From IMG/VR virus record IMGVR_UViG_3300048587_000027, positions 1-24,534 of that record: DNA of 24,534 bases; one strand, written 5' to 3'. The stretch's first letter is position 1; every line of letters starts with the position of its first letter. The notes under the pieces were generated by a model. That model searched no databases. It saw only the letters and a program-made list of their open reading frames with translations, and was not told where the DNA came from. This DNA comes from a virus. Positions 14,359 through 21,712 of the stretch are shown here, in pieces. The translations under genes and the position numbers were made by a program.

Positions 14359-15818
14359 TGCGCGTACTCGATCGAGCCGTCCGTGTACTCGATGACCTTG
14401 CGGCCATCCGGCGCCGTGCCGGTGCGACGCACCGCGCGGGCCGCGCCGGCTGCCGGCTCCTGCTGCCCATCGACGCCGCTGTACGTGTCGCGGTAGGCGC
14501 CCTCGAGCCGCGCCACCGTGTCGTCCACGAACGCGATGATCTCGTTCAGCGACTTCTGAAACTCCTCGAAGCTCTGCGCCTTCGCCAGCGCCGCGAGGTT
14601 GTTCTGGAGCATGACGTTCTCGCGGTCGGACACCTGGCCCAGCGCGCCACCCGTCTTGCTTAGATCGCGCATCTTCTGCAGCACGGAAAAGCCCACCTGG
14701 CTCTTGAGCGTTTCCAGCTTCGCCTCGGCGTTGGCCGCGTCACCCCCGGGGTAGTTCGGGAACACGCCGCGCACGCCCGTGATCCCTTTCAGGCCCGGGT
14801 GGTCGCGCACCTCGGCTGCGATCTTCTTCAGCCGTTGCAGGTCGGCCGTTGCGCCCTCCATCGACGTGCGCGCCGCCACCGCCTCGCGCCGCTGCTTCTC
14901 CTGCCGCGCCTTGTCCGCGGGCGAGAGCACCTTGTCGGGCAGCGGGGCGCCGCCTTCCATCGTAACGGGGCGCGCAGTGCCGTCCGCCGGATTGACCACG
15001 ACGCCGCGCGTCGCATCGTAGGTGGGCTTCGGCCCGGCCGCCGCTGCCGTGGGCTTCGGCCCGATCGGAGCGCCGTCCGGCGTCGTGAGCGGCCGAGACT
15101 GCCCGTTCGTCCAGTCTACGATCCCGCCGCGCTCCGCGTCGTAGCTGTTCTTGCCGGCGGTGGCCGAGGCCGTCGCCAGCGCGGACTGCTTCATTTGCGG
15201 GTCGTAGGCGAGCGCGCCGGTTAGCGGGCTGAACGTCCCGAGCCCCCCGGGCAGCGCTGCCGCCTGCGCGGGCGCCTGGTGCCCGGTGCCGGCGTTGAGC
15301 ATGAACGCCGCCGTGATCGGGTCGCTCGCTGCGATCGACGGCGCCTGCAGCCGCTGCGCGCTCGACCCGGCGCCGCTCACGACCTTCGCCATCTGCTCGG
15401 CGTTCGTCGGCGCATCGGCCGCACCGCCCGCAAACAGCCCGGCCAGCGTCTCGCCGATCAGCCGACGCTGCATCGGGTCGATCTGCGGCATCTCGAACGG
15501 CCCGCCCTGCCCGCGGCGCACGATCGCATTGATGTCGGTCGGCGCGACCTCCGGCACCCGCATCCCGACGACTTGCGCGAGGAAGTTCGGGTCCATCCGC
15601 AGGTTGCGCGCGCGCTGGTTCGCATCGAACTCGGCCTGCTTCCTCTGCGCGTCCGCCCGTTCGGCCTCGGCGCGCGCATCGTACAGGCCAATCTGCGAGC
15701 GCTGCAGGTCCAGCTTGGAGAGCCGGTCCAGCTCGGCGTTCCTCGCCTGTTCGGCAGTCTGCCCGCCGAGCGCCCCAAAGAGCGCCGAGGCCCCCGGCAT
15801 CTGGTAGCGGTTGCGCAT
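14355..15818 (-). CDS. Internal virion (ejection) protein, 487 aa
   Basis: This is a helix-rich soluble protein starting MRNRYQMPGASALFGALGG. Residues about 20 to 75 are strongly charged and coiled-coil-like (AELDRLSKLDLQRSQIGLYD, ARAEAERADAQRKQAEFDAN). The middle is Ala/Gly/Pro-rich with short internal similarity (YDAERGGIVDWTNGQSRPLT beside YDATRGVVVNPADGTARPVT). A second helical region lies at about 300 to 450 (LQRLKKIAAEVRDHPGLKGI, FQKSLNEIIAFVDDTVARLE). The internal repeat suggests two small beta units. Its place between two other probable ejection proteins supports an internal virion role. No catalytic motif is seen. Confidence 0.82.
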   Translation of the reverse strand: MRNRYQMPGASALFGALGGQTAEQARNAELDRLSKLDLQRSQIGLYDARAEAERADAQRKQAEFDANQRARNLRMDPNFLAQVVGMRVPEVAPTDINAIVRRGQGGPFEMPQIDPMQRRLIGETLAGLFAGGAADAPTNAEQMAKVVSGAGSSAQRLQAPSIAASDPITAAFMLNAGTGHQAPAQAAALPGGLGTFSPLTGALAYDPQMKQSALATASATAGKNSYDAERGGIVDWTNGQSRPLTTPDGAPIGPKPTAAAAGPKPTYDATRGVVVNPADGTARPVTMEGGAPLPDKVLSPADKARQEKQRREAVAARTSMEGATADLQRLKKIAAEVRDHPGLKGITGVRGVFPNYPGGDAANAEAKLETLKSQVGFSVLQKMRDLSKTGGALGQVSDRENVMLQNNLAALAKAQSFEEFQKSLNEIIAFVDDTVARLEGAYRDTYSGVDGQQEPAAGAARAVRRTGTAPDGRKVIEYTDGSIEYAQ

Positions 15819-15829
15819 CTCGATCCCCC

Positions 15830-16426
15830 TCAGAACAGCCCCGTGAGCCCGCGCGCGAGCGGAATCGACCCGGCTTGCAACAGGCCGCCCGTGAACATCC
15901 GCCGCGGATCGACCGCCCCGGCGCGATTGATGCGGTTCTCCGACTGCCGCGCGGCCTGACGCATCGCCGAGGTGATGTTGTCGAGGTCGCTCGCGCCCTG
16001 AGCCTGCGTCAAGCCCTGCTCGAACATCAGCCGCTGGCCGCCACCGGCGCGCGCCGTCATGCCGGCTTCGGCGATCGCCCGCTGCAGCTCGGCCGCCGCC
16101 CGATCACCCATCGCCGACGTGTAGCGCGACGACGAGCCGGGAGGTGGCTGCACCGCGCTTTGCGTCGCCGCCTGCTGCGCAACCCCTTCGAGCCGCTGCT
16201 GCTGGGGGGCGATCGTCTGCTCGAGCTGCGCGGTCGTCGCCTCGGGCGTCATGCGCCTCGCCATGTCCACCACCTGGGCTTGCCGCTGCTGCTGCATTTG
16301 CGCCTGCTCGGCTTGTGCGGCGGCGATCGCGGCCTGCTGACGCTTGATCGCGTCGCGCTGCGCGTCGTACTGCATCTTGGCGCCGCCGATCGAGAGCATC
16401 GCCGAGAGAATATCTTCCCACCCCAT
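15830..16426 (-). CDS. Internal virion protein, 198 aa, Gln/Ala-rich
   Basis: This protein starts MGWEDILSAMLSIGGAKMQY. A long glutamine- and alanine-rich helix (DAIKRQQAAIAAAQAEQAQM) follows at about residues 20 to 60, then mixed helices with TSAMGDRAAAELQRAIAEAG and SAMRQAARQSENRINRAGAV. A short N-terminal amphipathic helix followed by an AQ-rich coiled coil is typical of small podoviral ejection proteins, such as T7 gp14 and its analogues. It starts 3 bases after the preceding stop and ends 11 bases before the next ATG, which supports coordinated expression with the other ejection genes. The assignment rests on composition and position and not on a recognised motif. Confidence 0.82.
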   Translation of the reverse strand: MGWEDILSAMLSIGGAKMQYDAQRDAIKRQQAAIAAAQAEQAQMQQQRQAQVVDMARRMTPEATTAQLEQTIAPQQQRLEGVAQQAATQSAVQPPPGSSSRYTSAMGDRAAAELQRAIAEAGMTARAGGGQRLMFEQGLTQAQGASDLDNITSAMRQAARQSENRINRAGAVDPRRMFTGGLLQAGSIPLARGLTGLF

Positions 16427-16429
16427 GAC

Positions 16430-17788
16430 TCACCCCACGATGGTGCCGCTGCGGCCCGAGAGCGAAATGCGGTTCTGCGGGAAGCGCGTGTTGTAGAGCT
16501 GCTGCGCCGCCTGCTGGCCGCTGCGGACCTGAAAGTTGTTGATGGTCGGCGCCACCGCGCCCATGTAACTGTCGAGCGCGTCGTACCTCGTCTGGGCCCG
16601 CGCCGCGTTCGCGTTGTCGGCCATCTGCGCGAGGGCCGATTGCGTGGCGTCGGCCGAGTCCAGCCCCGCGCGCATCTGCGCGATGAGGTTCAGCCGCGTC
16701 TTTTCGTCGTTCGCCCGCACCTCGTCGGCCTGCCCCTGGGCGGCGCTCGACGCATCGGCCAGCGCCCGGCCGAATGCGCGCTGCTCAAGCCCCTGCGCAT
16801 CGACCTGCGCCGAACCGCCCGTGAGCCCGGAGCGCGCGAGCCCGAACCGGAGCTTGCGCAGCGTGTCCTGCCGGTTTTCGTCCAGCCGGGACGATTGCAG
16901 GCCATACGAGTTGTCGTAGATCGACTTGTAGATGGGGTCGCGCTTGTCGGTGGCGAACAGGTCGTTGATCTTGGCGACGTTCGCGTCGATGTTGGCCTGC
17001 GGGTCGGTGGTCGGGACGGCCGGAAGCGACGGATTGCCGCCGAGCGCGAGTCCCGCGGCCGGCGCGAGCTGCAGCAGTGGCTTGAGCCAACTCGACCCGC
17101 CCGACCCTGCTGCGGCTGCGCCGCCCAGCCCTTGCGTCAGGTAGCCAAGCTTGTCGCCCCAGGTGGCGGCGGGCCCGAGCGACGAGACTTGCGAGGCGGT
17201 GATCGGCGCAGCCCAGCCCGCGCCGCCGGTTTGCGCGGCCAGCCCAAGCTCGGGCATCCCGGCCGCCCCCGCAATCTCGCCAGCGCTCACGCCACCGGCC
17301 GCGCCGGCCGCGGCTCCGGGCGTCGCGCCGCTGAATCCGCCGAGCGGCCCGAACCCGGCGGCGCCGCCCAGCGCCAGCGCACCGCCGATATACGGCAGCG
17401 CTTGTCCGACCCGATCTAGGAATGTCGTGTTCGTACTGTCGTTTATCCATCGCAGCCCGCTCACCGAGCCGTCCGCCCCGATATTCCCGGTCCAGCGGCC
17501 AACGTGGTTATTCGTCTGGTACGGGTCGTACATCGTCGGGCCGGTAAAGTAATAACCGGGCTTGGACCATCCCGGCCCTACGAACGACCCTGCGCCGCCG
17601 AAAAACGCATCCAGCGCCGCAGACGAGTAGGTGGGGCTAGCTACCGATCCCTCACCAGCGAGCCGAATGTCTTCCTCGGTTGGTGGCGCCATCTGAATGT
17701 CATTCACCCGAAGCGCCTGCATCAACTGCTGCGCGAACGCATCACGCGAGTCGGGTCGCTGTGCGAAAAGGTCTGCAAAAGTCGCCAT
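16430..17788 (-). CDS. Probable internal virion or tail-needle-region protein, 452 aa
   Basis: The start at ATG 17788 is set by a one-base overlap with the preceding stop (TGATG) and a natural N-terminus, MATFADLFAQRPDSRDAFAQ. A longer open frame to 18169 is antisense-like noise over the previous gene. Residues about 60 to 130 contain aromatic, turn-rich sequence (GPGWSKPGYYFTGPTMYDPY). About 135 to 260 is extremely Gly/Ala-rich and hydrophobic (YIGGALALGGAAGFGPLGG). The C-terminal 180 residues are helical and polar (QRAFGRALADASSAAQGQAD). The Gly/Ala block could insert in membranes during ejection. The family is not recognised. It heads the group of ejection-type genes. Confidence 0.82.
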   Translation of the reverse strand: MATFADLFAQRPDSRDAFAQQLMQALRVNDIQMAPPTEEDIRLAGEGSVASPTYSSAALDAFFGGAGSFVGPGWSKPGYYFTGPTMYDPYQTNNHVGRWTGNIGADGSVSGLRWINDSTNTTFLDRVGQALPYIGGALALGGAAGFGPLGGFSGATPGAAAGAAGGVSAGEIAGAAGMPELGLAAQTGGAGWAAPITASQVSSLGPAATWGDKLGYLTQGLGGAAAAGSGGSSWLKPLLQLAPAAGLALGGNPSLPAVPTTDPQANIDANVAKINDLFATDKRDPIYKSIYDNSYGLQSSRLDENRQDTLRKLRFGLARSGLTGGSAQVDAQGLEQRAFGRALADASSAAQGQADEVRANDEKTRLNLIAQMRAGLDSADATQSALAQMADNANAARAQTRYDALDSYMGAVAPTINNFQVRSGQQAAQQLYNTRFPQNRISLSGRSGTIVG

Positions 17789-19338
17789 CACGTCACCCCG
17801 AGATTGTCGAAGTGGTAGACGAGCGCGCTCAACTCGAAGCGCTCGCCCGCCTGGTGCTCGAGCCGCGCAGCAATGGACGGCGCCATGAGGCCCACGGGAA
17901 TCGCGCCGCCCGGCCGACTGTCGTCCGGATGGTCGGTGAGCACGATCGGCCCCGCCTCGTATAGCCCGCCGCCCGAGTCCGAGCGGAACAGGTGCGTGAG
18001 ACTGAAGTCCCGCGCGAGCCCCGCGATCACCGGGTCGGCGTCGCGCGTCGTTACCACGTCCATCGCGTGAATCTGCTTGAGGCTCGCGGGCGACTTGAAG
18101 TCGTAGAACGGCGACTCGACCAGCACCGTCGGCACCGTGAGCCCGGCGGTCGGCATCGACGCCGCCCACGTCTCAGGGTCGCGCGCGCCGAGCGCAGCCA
18201 CCGCCGCCCCCGCGTCGTCGTCATACGGATAGTCGGCGTCGAGCGTGTAGATGTCGCCGGCATCGGATCGCAGGTACGCCGCCCCGGCGAAGTCAGCGAG
18301 CCCCGCGATCGACCACGGAAACTCGTACTCGCTCCACGCGTAGACCTTCGCCGTGCGGCTGAAGCTGTACACCAGCGCGCGCGCGCCGCGCACGAGCCAG
18401 AATTGCCCGAGCGACGGCAGGTAGCGGGCGAACAGTTGGCCGGAGCCGCTCGCCGTCATCTCCAGCACGAGCCGGTCGATCGGCACGCCCACGTCCAGGT
18501 CCATCGCGTTGCCGGACTGCGAATTGAGCACGATGCTCCGCACGCCCGGCTGCGACAGGAAGAAGAAGTCCGCGCCGACGTTCGCGCCCGTGTCGCCAGC
18601 GACCTGACCGACCGCGAGCGTCTTGGAGAAGCGCATCGCCGACGGGTCCGGGTCCACCTCCCACAGTTGCGCGGCGTCGCCCGTGGAGACGACCAGCAGC
18701 CCATTGAACTCGCCCAGGGCGGCCACCGCCGACAAGCTGCGCGTCTTGCGGTTCGTCGGCAGGAAGCCCGCGTCGCTCGTCTCCGTCCAGTTGGTCGGGT
18801 CGTCGGTCTTGCTGAAGCGCACGACGCCCTCGGCATCGCCCCCGAACACCTTCGACGCGATCGGGATCGCCGTCGCCCCGTGCGGGCAGTTGTCGTCGAT
18901 GATCTGCGTGTCACCGGCCCGGACGTAGTGGTGCCGCACGCCGAGGTCGGTCGTCGCCACCGCGTACATGGCGCCAGCCACCAGAAACGCCGTCTCGATC
19001 GAAGCGATCGTGTTGCCGGGCGCCGCGCCGCCGCCTGCCGCGCGCAGCCGGGTCGTGCGGTACTGGCCGGCATCCTGCACGAAGGGCACCGCCGTCGGAT
19101 GCTGCACGTCCGCGTTGCCGTCGCCCCAGAAGCCCGTGAGGTAGCCAGGCCCCGGATACAGGCCCTTGACGCCCGGCCCCCACGACCAGCGGTACCGAGC
19201 ACCGGGGCGCTTCCTGACCGCCTTGCCCGGCGTCACGTAGGCGTTCTTGAGCCGGCGGAAGCGGTTCGCGTCCTGGATGTTCGACGGCCGAGACAAGTCG
19301 ATTCCACCGTCGAACGCCGAATAGATGATGGAGCTCAT
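17788..19338 (-). CDS. Tail nozzle/hub protein (T7 gp12-like role)
   Basis: This 516-aa protein starts MSSIIYSAFDGGIDLSRPSN at an ATG two bases after the adaptor stop codon, which excludes the longer open frame reaching 19893. The N-terminal motif FRRLKNAYVTPGKAVRKRPG, in which an R-x-x-x-N-x-x-V-x-x-x-G segment is followed by K-R-P-G, is characteristic of podoviral nozzle or tail-tube B proteins. The remainder is propeller-like beta sequence (FLVAGAMYAVATTDLGV, FNGLLVVSTGDAAQLWEVD, ALVYSFSRTAKVYAWSEYEF, AAYLRSDAGDIYTLD). It would sit below the adaptor ring and close the DNA channel. The C-terminus overlaps the next gene by one base. Identification is by motif and gene order. Confidence 0.8.
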   Translation of the reverse strand: MSSIIYSAFDGGIDLSRPSNIQDANRFRRLKNAYVTPGKAVRKRPGARYRWSWGPGVKGLYPGPGYLTGFWGDGNADVQHPTAVPFVQDAGQYRTTRLRAAGGGAAPGNTIASIETAFLVAGAMYAVATTDLGVRHHYVRAGDTQIIDDNCPHGATAIPIASKVFGGDAEGVVRFSKTDDPTNWTETSDAGFLPTNRKTRSLSAVAALGEFNGLLVVSTGDAAQLWEVDPDPSAMRFSKTLAVGQVAGDTGANVGADFFFLSQPGVRSIVLNSQSGNAMDLDVGVPIDRLVLEMTASGSGQLFARYLPSLGQFWLVRGARALVYSFSRTAKVYAWSEYEFPWSIAGLADFAGAAYLRSDAGDIYTLDADYPYDDDAGAAVAALGARDPETWAASMPTAGLTVPTVLVESPFYDFKSPASLKQIHAMDVVTTRDADPVIAGLARDFSLTHLFRSDSGGGLYEAGPIVLTDHPDDSRPGGAIPVGLMAPSIAARLEHQAGERFELSALVYHFDNLGVT

Positions 19339-19340
19339 GA

Positions 19341-20045
19341 CTACCCCGCCGGATAGTCGGTCGGCGGGAAGTTGTAGACCGCATCCTCGTCGAGCATCGG
19401 TCGCACGCGCCGCGGCGACACGACGGTGGCGCGACGATGCCGGCCCTTGAGCTCCGTCAGCATGGCTTCCAGCTGCTTCGCATACGCCGGGCCGTCCGGC
19501 TGCCGGTAGTGCAGCTTGGCGTTCGTGAGCGCGTGCAGGAACAGCGGCCCCGTCGGGATCGACGCCACGTCGTTGTCGGCGACGAACGGCAGGCACGTCC
19601 GCTGATACTCGACGCGCAGCGTCCCGTCCTGCGACGGCTCCGGGTGGATCTCCAGCTGGACTTTCCAGCCGCTCGCCGCCGACGCGTTCCAGCGCACGTC
19701 GTAGCGGCTGGGCGTGCCCGGCGTCGAAAAATTCCGATGCCGAAGCTCGATCCCCTGCACCAGCGGCAGCCACGACCCGCCGTAGAGGATCGACACCGAC
19801 TCGATGCGCTCCAGGTCGCAGTCCGCAGGAAGGTCGTACCAGATCGAGCCATTCGCCACCGTGATCGTGGCCGACGCTCGCAGGTGCTTCCACGGCACGA
19901 GTTCGTACAGGGCTTCCTGCGCGCCTTGCAGGAACGAGTCGAGCAGCGGCTTGGCGAACGCGATCCCGGCGGCAGCGCCGATGCGGGCCTGCAATTCGGT
20001 GCGCAGGCTCTCCAGCGTTCGGAACGGGTTCGCCGAGCGGGTCAT
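19341..20045 (-). CDS. Head-to-tail adaptor (T7 gp11-like role)
   Basis: This 234-aa protein starts MTRSANPFRTLESLRTELQA. A helical N-terminal half (AFAKPLLDSFLQGAQEALYE) is followed by WKHLRASATITVANGSIWYD, LPADCDLERIESVSILYGG and a beta-rich middle. A second helix (FLHALTNAKLHYRQPDGPAY) lies near the C-terminus. Helices followed by an L-P-x-D-x-x-R-I-x-S-V strand pattern is the usual layout of podoviral adaptor or tail-tube A proteins that bind the portal ring. The start overlaps the previous stop (ATGA). The next gene is nozzle-like, which is the expected partner and strengthens the call. Confidence 0.8.
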   Translation of the reverse strand: MTRSANPFRTLESLRTELQARIGAAAGIAFAKPLLDSFLQGAQEALYELVPWKHLRASATITVANGSIWYDLPADCDLERIESVSILYGGSWLPLVQGIELRHRNFSTPGTPSRYDVRWNASAASGWKVQLEIHPEPSQDGTLRVEYQRTCLPFVADNDVASIPTGPLFLHALTNAKLHYRQPDGPAYAKQLEAMLTELKGRHRRATVVSPRRVRPMLDEDAVYNFPPTDYPAG

Positions 20046-20371
20046 GCGTCAGCCGCGACCTTGCGGCGCTTCGGCACCCCGGCGAACGCCTGCAAGTCCT
20101 CGAGGAATCGCCTGAAGTCCGAATACGCGATGTCCACGAACCGGCGGCCGGTTTGCGCGTCCACGCCGTAGAGCCGCCCGAGCCGCTCGTACTCGATCTT
20201 CGGGTCGTCGATCGTCGCCACGTCGTCGGTGGCGCAGATCAGCTCCGTCTGCACCTTGCCCTCGCCGTGAACCGCGATGAGCACGGGAATCTCGTGCTCG
20301 CCGACGTCCACCAGCAGGGTCTCGGCCATGTCGCGCCGGATCGGGACTCGCTTCAGGGGTACTTGCAGCAT
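20042..20371 (-). CDS. Small protein of unknown function between capsid and adaptor genes
   Basis: This 109-aa protein starts MLQVPLKRVPIRRDMAETLL. The N-terminal 60 residues look beta-rich (VDVGEHEIPVLIAVHGEGKV, ELICATDDVATIDDPKIEYE). The C-terminal part is helical (FVDIAYSDFRRFLEDLQAF) with a basic end (VPKRRKV). A GGAGAG lies about 9 bases before the ATG. Genes at this place in podophage genomes are often head-completion or decoration proteins, but I see no motif that decides. A second in-frame ATG at residue 15 (MAETLL) is possible as start, though the first has the better ribosome binding site. Confidence 0.8.
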   Translation of the reverse strand: MLQVPLKRVPIRRDMAETLLVDVGEHEIPVLIAVHGEGKVQTELICATDDVATIDDPKIEYERLGRLYGVDAQTGRRFVDIAYSDFRRFLEDLQAFAGVPKRRKVAADA

Positions 20372-20392
20372 CGGGCTCTCTCCATCGAAGGT

Positions 20393-20410
20393 GCGGGGCC
20401 GAAGCCCCGC
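20393..20410 (-). terminator. UUCG-capped GC hairpin after the capsid gene (attenuator or mRNA end protector)
   Basis: The minus strand reads GCGGGGC-TTCG-GCCCCGC, a perfect 7-bp all-GC stem closed by a C(UUCG)G tetraloop, one of the most stable RNA hairpins known. It begins 10 bases after the capsid stop codon. It is followed by ACCTTCGATGG and not by a U tract, so it is unlikely to be a full intrinsic terminator. It probably slows polymerase or protects the 3' end of capsid mRNA from exonucleases, which would favour capsid over downstream products. Confidence 0.7.
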
Positions 20411-20419
20411 GGTTGACGA

Positions 20420-21484
20420 TCAGGTGAGCGCGAGCGCCGCGTGCGCGCTGCGCATGTTGCAGGTCATCGCACCCTTCCAGGTGAGCGCCATGTACACCAC
20501 GTAGCGGTCGTGCGGGCGCGGGGGCTTGCGGCTCACCATGTCCTGGCCGGCGAGCGGGCGCAGCTTCAGGTGGCGCAAGTTCAGGATGTACCCGCGCTTG
20601 TTCCAGCTCGTGGCCGGGCTCACGATGCCGCCGAAGTCGTCGTCGAACTCCGGGCACCAGGTCAAATCCACGCCCTTGAACGCCATGCCGGTGAGGCCCG
20701 GGTCCATCTGCGTGCCACCCTTGGCCGGCGTCTGGATGAACCGCTGGATGCCGCCCGACGCGGCGACGGTGGCCGCCTCGAACGCGTCGTAGAACGCGCC
20801 GCCGACGAAGATGTGCGTGGGCCGCCCGCCGTGACGCACGCAGTTGCGCCACTCGGTCTCCATCTTCGTCAGGATGTCCGACGACGACAGGCCGGTCTCG
20901 CGGTTCGCCAGCCACCACGGGTACGTGTACGCGTCCAGCCCGCCCACCACCTCGGTGCCCGCCCCGACCGGAGCCGCGGTGATCGGCACCAGGTGATCCA
21001 GCCCCGCGATCGCGTCGGCCGAGCTCGACCCGTCGAAGTGCAGCGCCGCCGAGAACTTCTCCTCGAAGCCCAGCCGCAGCACTTCGGACTGCTCGGTGAG
21101 CAGGTTGGTGAGCTGGACCATCTCGGCGTCCGACGCCTTGGCCTGCCGATCGTCGGTCACGATGATGCCGTTCTGGCTCAGGCGATCCTCGTCGATCATC
21201 ACGCCGTCGTGCGCGCTGCGCCACGGGTACTTGACCTGCTCGATCGTGTTGCGCTCGTTGTAGGTGACGGCGCCGGCACCGCGGTACCACTGGAAGTTCG
21301 AGTCGTAGCGCGCGCGCAGCTGCTCGACGATGTACTCCTTGGCGCCGGGGAACTCCGACTTGCGCGACTGAAGCGCCTTGAGCAGCGGGCGATCGACCGA
21401 CACCTGGTCGACCGGGTTGTTCTTCATGTAGAAGTCGAGGCCGACCTTCGCGGCTTCGGCCAGTTGGTTCACGGTGAACGGCAT
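20420..21484 (-). CDS. Major capsid protein
   Basis: This 354-aa protein starts MPFTVNQLAEAAKVGLDFYM. Features seen: an N-terminal helical arm, a spine-like helical region (LTNLLTEQSEVLRLGFEEKF), a Gly-rich strand-turn region (GGRPTHIFVGGAFYDAFEAA), and a C-terminal beta region (WNKRGYILNLRHLKLRPLAG) ending in YVVYMALTWKGAMTCNMRSA. Length, position after a scaffold-like gene and before the connector genes, and the WxxAxxxN-type C-terminal strand all fit an HK97-fold coat protein of temperate podophages. The start at 21484 is chosen because AGGAG lies 6 bases upstream; the open frame extends to 21562 but without such a site. A terminator, a dyad element and a long leader precede the gene, and a strong hairpin follows it. 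Confidence 0.9.
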   Translation of the reverse strand: MPFTVNQLAEAAKVGLDFYMKNNPVDQVSVDRPLLKALQSRKSEFPGAKEYIVEQLRARYDSNFQWYRGAGAVTYNERNTIEQVKYPWRSAHDGVMIDEDRLSQNGIIVTDDRQAKASDAEMVQLTNLLTEQSEVLRLGFEEKFSAALHFDGSSSADAIAGLDHLVPITAAPVGAGTEVVGGLDAYTYPWWLANRETGLSSSDILTKMETEWRNCVRHGGRPTHIFVGGAFYDAFEAATVAASGGIQRFIQTPAKGGTQMDPGLTGMAFKGVDLTWCPEFDDDFGGIVSPATSWNKRGYILNLRHLKLRPLAGQDMVSRKPPRPHDRYVVYMALTWKGAMTCNMRSAHAALALT

Positions 21485-21490
21485 GATGGG

Positions 21491-21495
21491 CTCCT
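21491..21495 (-). promoter_or_regulatory. Ribosome binding site of the capsid gene
   Basis: AGGAG lies 6 bases before the ATG at 21484 (CACAGGAGCCCATCATG). It is one of the strongest Shine-Dalgarno matches in the window, as expected for the most abundant virion protein. It decides the start against the upstream in-frame ATG at 21562. Confidence 0.8.
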
Positions 21496-21610
21496 GTGGA
21501 TGCGAACGAGTGCGGTGTTGCCGCTCCGATTCGCGGTGGCGAGCCGCAAAACAGCCGATCACGTCGGGCGGTGCCCGGGCGACGAGCCCCGGATACAGTC
21601 AGACGCCACG

Positions 21611-21638
21611 CTGCCAAAGGCCGATTGGCTTAATCCAC
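21611..21638. promoter_or_regulatory. Conserved 28-bp dyad element, capsid-gene copy
   Basis: The minus strand reads GTGGATTAAGCCAATC, five bases, then TTGGCAG, with the same GCCAA-N7-TTGGC inverted repeat as the copy before the fibre gene. It starts where the U tract of the terminator ends and lies 126 bases upstream of the capsid ATG. Terminator followed by a conserved element followed by a long leader suggests that a new transcript for the capsid gene starts here. No standard -35/-10 pair is evident. Confidence 0.55.
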
Positions 21639-21668
21639 AAAGAAAACGCCCGCCGACGAGGGCGGGCG
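21637..21668 (-). terminator. Intrinsic terminator between scaffold and capsid genes
   Basis: The minus strand reads CGCCCGCC-CTCGTC-GGCGGGCG followed directly by TTTTCTTTGTG. An 8-bp GC-only stem, 6-base loop and U-rich tail make a textbook rho-independent terminator. It lies 44 bases after the scaffold stop, so it would end or reduce transcription coming from the portal and scaffold genes. Confidence 0.85.
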
Positions 21669-21712
21669 AAGGGCGCAGCGAAGACGGGACCGCGCCAGGA
21701 GGAGAACTCGTT

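Noticed and set aside
17789-18169. N-terminal extension of the 452-aa gene
   Set aside because: The extension is an out-of-frame reading of the nozzle gene with low-complexity sequence; the TGATG junction and natural N-terminus fix the start at 17788.
19339-19893. N-terminal extension of the nozzle gene
   Set aside because: It overlaps the adaptor gene in another frame; the ATG at 19338 two bases after the adaptor stop is the natural start.
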